Part shown: positions 44,542 through 46,188 of the stretch, piece by piece
Layout: each line of letters opens with the position of its first letter
Position numbering within the stretch: the first letter of the stretch is position 1
Assembly (NCBI GenBank): GCA_944336335.1
Contig: CALVLC010000012.1
Span: 1 to 46,188, forward strand
DNA length: 46,188 nt
Source of the DNA: an uncultured Bacilli bacterium
GTDB taxonomy: Bacteria; Bacillota_I; Bacilli_A; RFN20; CAG-826
Reading direction: 5' to 3'
Program-made: the position numbers and the translations under genes
Notes under the pieces: model-generated
What the model was told of the DNA's origin: nothing
The model's input: the letters and a program-made list of their open reading frames with translations, nothing else
The model's database searches: none

Positions 44542-45371
44542 TTTATGCAATTTTAGGCCCAACATGTTCTGGAAAAAGTGATTTTGCAGAAAAATTATCT
44601 TTAAAATATAATGCTCCAATTATAAATTTTGATGCTTTTCAAGTTTATAAAGAACTAAATAAAGGTACTGCAAAACCTAGCGAAGCAGAACTTAATTCTG
44701 GTCGATATTTTCTTTATGATTTTGTTTCTATTAAAGAAGATTATAGTGTAAGTCGCTATCAAAAAGAAGCCCGTGAACTTCTTGAAACATTTAAAAATAA
44801 AGACATTATCATGGTTGGTGGGACAGGTCTATATTTAAAGGCGTGTTTGTTTGATTATAAATTTTTAGAAGAAGAAAAAATGGATGATGACTTCTTAAAG
44901 GATGTTTCTAATGAAGAACTTTATTCTCGTTTATTAGAAATTGATAAAGAGGATGCCCTAAAAATTGGAGTTAACAACCGTAAAAGGCTTTTGAGAGCTC
45001 TTTATATCTATAAAACCCATAATAAAAGTAAAAGTGAGTTAAACGAAAACGGTAAAAACACGCTTTTATATCAAAATGTTAAATTTATTGGTTTAGATAT
45101 TGATAGAGTTTTACTTTATGAAAGAATTGATAAAAGAGTCGATTTAATGTTCGAAAATGGTCTTGAAGAAGAAGCGCGCAATTTATTTAAAAATTATGAT
45201 AATTCTTTAAGAGGGCTTCAAGCAATTGGCTATAAGGAATTTTTATTATCAAACGATAGTGAAGAAGTCAAAAAGATGATTAAGAATAATACTCATCATT
45301 ATGCTAAAAGACAAATGACTTTCTTCAAACATCAATTTGATAATGTTGAATGGATTAAGATGAATGGATAA
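44538..45371 (+). CDS. miaA: tRNA dimethylallyltransferase
   Basis: 277 residues, a little shorter than usual (about 310). P-loop LGPTCSGKSDFAEKL, NFDAFQVYKELNKGTAKPS, HMVGGTGLY-type motif (IMVGGTGLYLKA), NNRKRLLRALYIY and GLQAIGYKEF. It adds the dimethylallyl group to A37 of tRNAs reading UNN codons; MiaB then adds methylthio. It overlaps the ymcA-like gene and the TcdA-like gene. Confidence 0.95.
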   Translation: MIYAILGPTCSGKSDFAEKLSLKYNAPIINFDAFQVYKELNKGTAKPSEAELNSGRYFLYDFVSIKEDYSVSRYQKEARELLETFKNKDIIMVGGTGLYLKACLFDYKFLEEEKMDDDFLKDVSNEELYSRLLEIDKEDALKIGVNNRKRLLRALYIYKTHNKSKSELNENGKNTLLYQNVKFIGLDIDRVLLYERIDKRVDLMFENGLEEEARNLFKNYDNSLRGLQAIGYKEFLLSNDSEEVKKMIKNNTHHYAKRQMTFFKHQFDNVEWIKMNG

Positions 45372-46065
45372 TCTCATTGATACAAGAAGTAAACTTTTAC
45401 TTGGCGATGATTTTGAATTAATCAAAAATTTTAAAATTGTTGTTATAGGACTTGGTGGAGTTGGTTCAATTGTCCCATTATCTTTGGCAAGAAGTGGAGT
45501 AAAAGAGTTACTTATAATTGATGGCGACAAAGTTGATGAAACCAATCTTAATCGACAAATGGCTTATTTTAAAAAAGATATAGGATTGTTTAAAAGTGAA
45601 GTCTTAAAAGAAAGAATTTTAGATATTACAGATGATGTAAACGTTAACGAAATTCATTCTTTTATTGATGATAAATTTGATTTTAGTGTTTTTGATAAAT
45701 TTGATTACATTATTGATTGCATAGATGATTTAAACGCAAAAGTTTTGCTTACAAAATACGCAATTGATAAAAACATTCCTTTAATTGTTTCAACAGGAAC
45801 AGGAAATAGACTTGATCCTTCAAAATTAATGGTGATGAGGCTTGATAAAACAAGTGGTGATCCTTTAGCTAAAAAATTCCGTTATTTATTAAGACATAAA
45901 GGTATCGATCTTAAAAAGATTAATGTTGTTGCTTCATTAGAAGAACCTATTGTGAAAGACAAAGTTGTTTCTTCGATGACTTTTGTTCCGAATGCTTGTG
46001 GATTATTAATGAGCTCTTTTGTCTTACGTGAGCTCTTAAGGAGATATAAAGATGAAGTTAGATAA
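45364..46065 (+). CDS. tcdA: TcdA-like E1-fold protein (ct6A tRNA dehydratase)
   Basis: 233 residues. ThiF/MoeB fold: VIGLGGVGSIVPLSLARSGV (ATP-binding glycine loop), IDGDKVDETNLNRQ and IIDCIDDLNAKVLLTKYA. The closest known group is TcdA (YrvM/CsdL), which converts t6A37 to cyclic t6A in tRNA using ATP. The context, next to miaB and miaA, both tRNA position-37 enzymes, supports this. The start overlaps miaA by eight bases. Confidence 0.82.
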   Translation: MDNLIDTRSKLLLGDDFELIKNFKIVVIGLGGVGSIVPLSLARSGVKELLIIDGDKVDETNLNRQMAYFKKDIGLFKSEVLKERILDITDDVNVNEIHSFIDDKFDFSVFDKFDYIIDCIDDLNAKVLLTKYAIDKNIPLIVSTGTGNRLDPSKLMVMRLDKTSGDPLAKKFRYLLRHKGIDLKKINVVASLEEPIVKDKVVSSMTFVPNACGLLMSSFVLRELLRRYKDEVR

Positions 46066-46188
46066 TATTGGTAAAGTTGCTAAAAAGTTTGGGATTTGCG
46101 AGGATTTTCTTGAATATTATGGAAATTACAAAGCAAAAGTTAACTTCAATAAAATTCGGAATGAGGTTAAATACAATGAAGATGGGAA
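46052..46188 (+). CDS. fhs: Probable formate-tetrahydrofolate ligase, N-terminal fragment
   Basis: 45 residues are visible before the window ends. MKLDNIGKVAKKFGIC is followed by EDFLEYYGNYKAKVNFN, which resembles the start of formate-tetrahydrofolate ligase (I...A..LGI.ED.LE.YGKYKAK). The ATG follows AAGGAGA and overlaps the TcdA-like gene. The ATP-binding motifs lie outside the window, so this rests on the N-terminal pattern only. Confidence 0.65.
   Translation, partial: MKLDNIGKVAKKFGICEDFLEYYGNYKAKVNFNKIRNEVKYNEDG

Noticed and set aside
1-46188. TGA read as tryptophan, as in Mycoplasma
   Set aside because: Several genes end cleanly at TGA and conserved tryptophans are TGG, so the standard code fits.
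1-46188. Insertion sequences, prophage or integrated plasmid
   Set aside because: No transposase, integrase, phage or replication genes, and no terminal repeats, were seen.

Overview
The window is AT-rich, densely coded bacterial DNA that uses TGA as a stop (for example at the ends of the M6 protease gene and nrdB). The encoded proteins (GpsB, RNase Y, YmdB, YlbF/YmcA family, RecU, DnaD, DegV, type B RNase P RNA) point to the Firmicutes/Bacilli. The many cysteine-anchored lipoproteins, small genes and a nuclease/ABC cluster like that of mycoplasmas suggest a lineage near the Mollicutes with the standard genetic code (Acholeplasma-, Izemoplasma- or RF39-like, or Erysipelotrichia). I cannot place it more exactly by eye.

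Layout. 1-717 is the tail of an FtsX-type permease. 908-983 is a tRNA-Lys(CUU) on the minus strand. 1062-3949 holds a small GNAT protein, an alpha/beta esterase and an anchored M6-type metalloprotease. 4217-7831 holds a MalK-like ATPase with a large internal insertion and two RDD membrane proteins with big outside loops. 7939-22839 is a long plus-strand operon: a MalK-like ATPase carrying a zinc ribbon, two CUT1-type permeases, a solute-binding lipoprotein, a staphylococcal-nuclease lipoprotein, an OB-fold/BIG2 lipoprotein, an endonuclease I lipoprotein and two 5'-nucleotidase lipoproteins. I read this as a machine that binds, cuts and dephosphorylates nucleic acid outside the cell and imports the products. 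It resembles the nuclease-plus-ABC loci of mycoplasmas (MG186-MG189, Mhp379) but is more elaborate.

22933-30283 holds a small membrane protein, a PPi-type phosphofructokinase (minus), nrdA and nrdB (class Ia ribonucleotide reductase), a 335-base non-coding stretch with a likely structured RNA, uridine kinase (minus) and a DegV protein. Copies of CTACTAA in 11-base steps lie before nrdA/pfk, before nrdB and between udk and degV, which suggests a shared operator.

30322-46188 is housekeeping: a small membrane protein, cmk, der, gpsA, HU, a short CCA-enzyme-like protein, dnaD, nth, recU and a DnaQ-type exonuclease (both minus), gpsB, rnpB, pgsA, cinA, recA, rny, ymdB, miaB, ymcA-like, miaA, a TcdA-like protein and the start of a probable fhs. 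The rny-ymdB-miaB-ymcA order matches the Bacillus arrangement.

Five genes have a -10 box ending exactly 7 bases before the start codon, four of them with no ribosome binding site. This predicts leaderless mRNAs.
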